From positions 1,085,445-1,149,444 of the forward strand of contig CAWBOV010000002.1 in NCBI GenBank assembly GCA_963790525.1: a DNA stretch of 64,000 nucleotides, written 5' to 3'. The stretch comes from CAWBOV01 sp963790525. Lineage in GTDB: Bacteria > Actinomycetota > Actinomycetes > Mycobacteriales > Jatrophihabitantaceae. The position numbers were made by a program, and so were the translations under genes. This document shows positions 61,891-64,000 of the stretch, piece by piece (within the stretch, counting starts at the first letter, position 1; the number at the start of each line of letters is the position of its first letter). Under the pieces are notes generated by a model. That model was not told where the DNA came from, did no database searches, and saw only the letters and a list, made by a program, of their open reading frames with translations.

Positions 61891-62718
61891 TTAGGAACGC
61901 GGGCTGTGGGCAAGACGCTGACGCAAATGATCGAGCCCGGCGGCGGAGGCCACGGGGCCGCTGTCCTGGAAATGCTTCATCATGTACTTGAAGTCATAGG
62001 CCATCCAGTTGGGGGCGTAGGCCCGCAAGCCCTCGATCCATTGGTCGAGATCATCGCCGACGTACGCGATCGGCCGGCCAAGCACCTCACTCCAGAGTTC
62101 CGCGCCGGTGTCCCCGGTCAGAACATCCTCGGCGACCACTTCGTAGATTTCCGGACCGAGCGGTTCCTCGGCGGCCAGCCGGCGCTGGATTTCGAGCACC
62201 GCCACCTCGGCGATGTCGCGAACATCGGTGAAAGAAACACCCTTCCCGCCGATCGGGAACGGGAACACGCCGTGGCCGAGAGCATCTCGCACGCCCGGGC
62301 TCTGCATGTACGCATTCGGCCGCAAGATCGTCACCGGCATGTCGTATTTCGAGATCAGACGCTCGGCGGCATATTTCGATGCGAAATGCGGAACGTCAGG
62401 GGTTTCCTCGACCCCGAACACCGACAGGTAGGCGACCGACTTGATCCGCGCTTCGCGAATGAGATTCAGCGCAGAGATCGTGACGTTCAATTCGTCCGGG
62501 ACGACCGGGCTGAGAAGGAATACTGCTTCGACGCCATCCATAGCGGCTCGCAGCGCATCCACATCGAGCAGCTCACCCTTGAACGGGGTGACACCCGGCG
62601 CAAACGTCGCCTTTTCCGGGGAGCGCGTGAACGCCCGAACGTCGAATCCTGCCGTAACGAGCTGCGACACGACAACCAAACCGACAGTGCCTGTGGCGCC
62701 TGTGACTAGAACACTCAT
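61891..62718 (-). CDS. NmrA/SDR-type NAD(P)-binding protein
   Basis: The 275-residue protein starts MSVLVTGATGTVGLVVVSQL with the Rossmann loop GATGTVG, then GFDVRAFTRSPEKA, SVFGVEETPDVPHFASKYAAERLI and ILRPNAYMQS. It lacks the classical Y-x3-K and resembles NmrA, quinone oxidoreductase 2 or atypical SDR redox sensors. GGAAGA precedes the ATG. It is 53 bases downstream of the MFS gene on the same strand, likely one operon. G+C is lower than in the core region, suggesting transfer. Confidence 0.88.
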   Translation of the reverse strand: MSVLVTGATGTVGLVVVSQLVTAGFDVRAFTRSPEKATFAPGVTPFKGELLDVDALRAAMDGVEAVFLLSPVVPDELNVTISALNLIREARIKSVAYLSVFGVEETPDVPHFASKYAAERLISKYDMPVTILRPNAYMQSPGVRDALGHGVFPFPIGGKGVSFTDVRDIAEVAVLEIQRRLAAEEPLGPEIYEVVAEDVLTGDTGAELWSEVLGRPIAYVGDDLDQWIEGLRAYAPNWMAYDFKYMMKHFQDSGPVASAAGLDHLRQRLAHSPRS

Positions 62719-62771
62719 TTTTCTTCCGATCTTGTGGTTAGTGCATGGTGAAAAGCTCAGAGAGTCTCTGA

Positions 62772-64000
62772 TCAGCCAGTTGCGAGTTGAGGCCCTTCCG
62801 GTATCGGGCCGGCAGCTGGGACGGGCGCGACCTGGTCGTCGTCCGCGCCCGGGGCCGGATCGACGACCCGCACGTTGGTCGCCCGTAGTGCGATCACCGC
62901 GGCGATCACGAGTGCGATGCTGGCGCCGAGCAGTCCTCGTTGGAAGCCAAGCGTGAGCGCCTCGGACGGTTGGGTGTGCGTCGCGAGTAGATGGTTGGTG
63001 CGGCCCGTGGCGAGCGAGACGAAGATCGCAAGCCCCAACGCGCCCCCGAGCTGGAAGGACGCGGTGATCAGCGACGCGGCGAGTCCAGCCTTGTCGGCCG
63101 GCACACCCCCATTGGCGGCATTCTGAACGCCCACCAGCACCAAGCCCACGCCGGCCCCCATGATGACGATTCCCGGAAGGAGGTCTGGCAGATAGGTGCC
63201 GTGCACCGGTACCCGGGAAAGCCAGAACACTCCCGCAGCGCCCAGCAGCGCACCCGCGACGATAAGCGGCCGAGTGCCGATCTTCGGGATCGCGTTCGTC
63301 GCCACGCCCGCTCCGATGCCAGCGCCCACCGTCACCGGCAGATAACACAGGCCAGCGTGGATCGCCGAGTAGTGGAGCACTTCCTGCATGTAGAGCGTGA
63401 CGAGAAAGAACATCGTGTAGAAGCCGGCCATCGCAAGAATTTGGGTGACATCGGCCGCCCCGAGGCCCTTGATCTTGAACAGCGACAGAGGCACGAGCGG
63501 GTTGCTGATGGCGCTGCTCGTTGAACATGAACAGGACGACAAGCGCAAGGGCGCCTGCGAGCTCCCCAAGAGTCCGAGCTGTGCCCCAACCGACGGTGGG
63601 GGCGTTCACCAGCGCGTAGACCAGGAGAAGCATGCCGCCCGTGATGAGACCAGCGCCGACCGTGTCAAAGTCCCGTAGCGGCGGCGCCTTGGGCCGTTCG
63701 CCATCGATGAGTCGAAACGACGCAACAAGGATGACCGCGACGATCGGGAGGTTGACGAAGAAGACCCATCGCCAACTCACCTCGGACGTGAGCACGCCAC
63801 CGAAGAGCACTCCGGCAGCGCCCGACAGGGCGCCAATACCACCCCAAGCGCCAAGAGCTTTGACCCGATCGCCGTGGGTGTGAAAGGACGTCGTCAGGAT
63901 GGAAAGCGCCGCGGGCGACATCATCGCCGCGCCAACACCCTGAGCCAGCCGAGCTCCGATCAGCACCCCTTCGCTTCCCGCCAGACCGCACACGAGCGAC
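62772..64000 (-). pseudogene. MFS drug-exporter-like transporter (DHA2, partial, one frameshift)
   Basis: The gene runs off the right edge (5' end missing). The visible part has the DHA2/EmrB-type stretches GARLAQGVGAAMMSPAALSIL, WRWVFFVNLPIVAVILV and the C-terminal helices GFYTMFFLVTLYM and GLLGASIALVIAAVIAL, so about ten of 14 helices can be placed. A +1 shift near 63513 breaks it between LFMFNEQ and NPLVPLSLFKIKG. Members pump drugs or metabolites out by proton exchange. Followed by the NmrA-like gene. Confidence 0.85.

Overview
The window is high-GC DNA, by eye around 70% G+C, from an actinobacterium. The evidence is the WhiB-family iron-sulphur regulator, the coenzyme F420 genes (cofD/fbiA and a cofE/fbiB homologue), a tmRNA whose tag ends in ALAA, and a gene order that resembles the Mycobacterium tuberculosis block whiB2-fbiA-fbiB-manB-rmlD-cpsA-TIGR03089. 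I cannot assign a genus.

Layout. (1) 1-22082 is a surface and polysaccharide region. It holds the 3' end of a secreted glycoside hydrolase, a PAP2-family membrane protein on the other strand, a tandem array of five very large paralogous secreted proteins (1534-20607), and a glycosyltransferase. The paralogs combine delta-60/DUF5122-like propeller repeats, optional malectin domains, PKD domains and an unnamed C-terminal module of about 200 residues. Each has a related 5' leader with a G-run, a small hairpin and a GGGGGA ribosome binding site before a GTG start. (2) 22209-30504 is housekeeping: mfd, a YjbR-like protein, a SurA-like lipoprotein, mazG, a DinB-like protein, surE, an SMP-30 protein and a crotonase. 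(3) 30568-42596 is an envelope-sugar and F420 block: an anchored repeat protein, a TIGR03089 operon with an LCP ligase, rmlB, rmlD, a GDP-mannose pyrophosphorylase, an AlkA-like glycosylase, a serine hydrolase, a CofE-Nudix fusion and cofD. (4) 42769-51333 is whiB, prfB, a DUF4331 cassette, ftsE, ftsX, smpB, an amidohydrolase, a GNAT protein and the tmRNA gene. (5) 51406-59609 is mixed: DUF3224/HxlR, TfoX, a five-PAS GGDEF-EAL protein, a DUF1345-like protein, a MauE-DsbA fusion, SRPBCC, HU and tRNA-Ala(GGC). (6) 59610-64000 has lower G+C, tRNA-like debris and a broken UPF0104 gene, then DUF3040, NmrA-like and MFS genes; it looks like an acquired or decaying flank.

Functional links. RmlB and RmlD (dTDP-rhamnose), the GDP-mannose pyrophosphorylase and the LCP ligase point to cell-wall glycan synthesis and attachment. 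CofD and the CofE-Nudix protein act on F420. FtsE and FtsX control septal hydrolysis, and SmpB works with the tmRNA encoded 2 kb downstream.

Caution on quality. Paralogs 2-5 and several unrelated genes (surE, the 30568-32141 protein, TfoX, DUF3040, MFS) carry single-base frameshifts, nearly all +1. This pattern fits assembly indel errors better than coordinated decay. I mark such genes as pseudogene, meaning broken as sequenced, and give the breakpoints.
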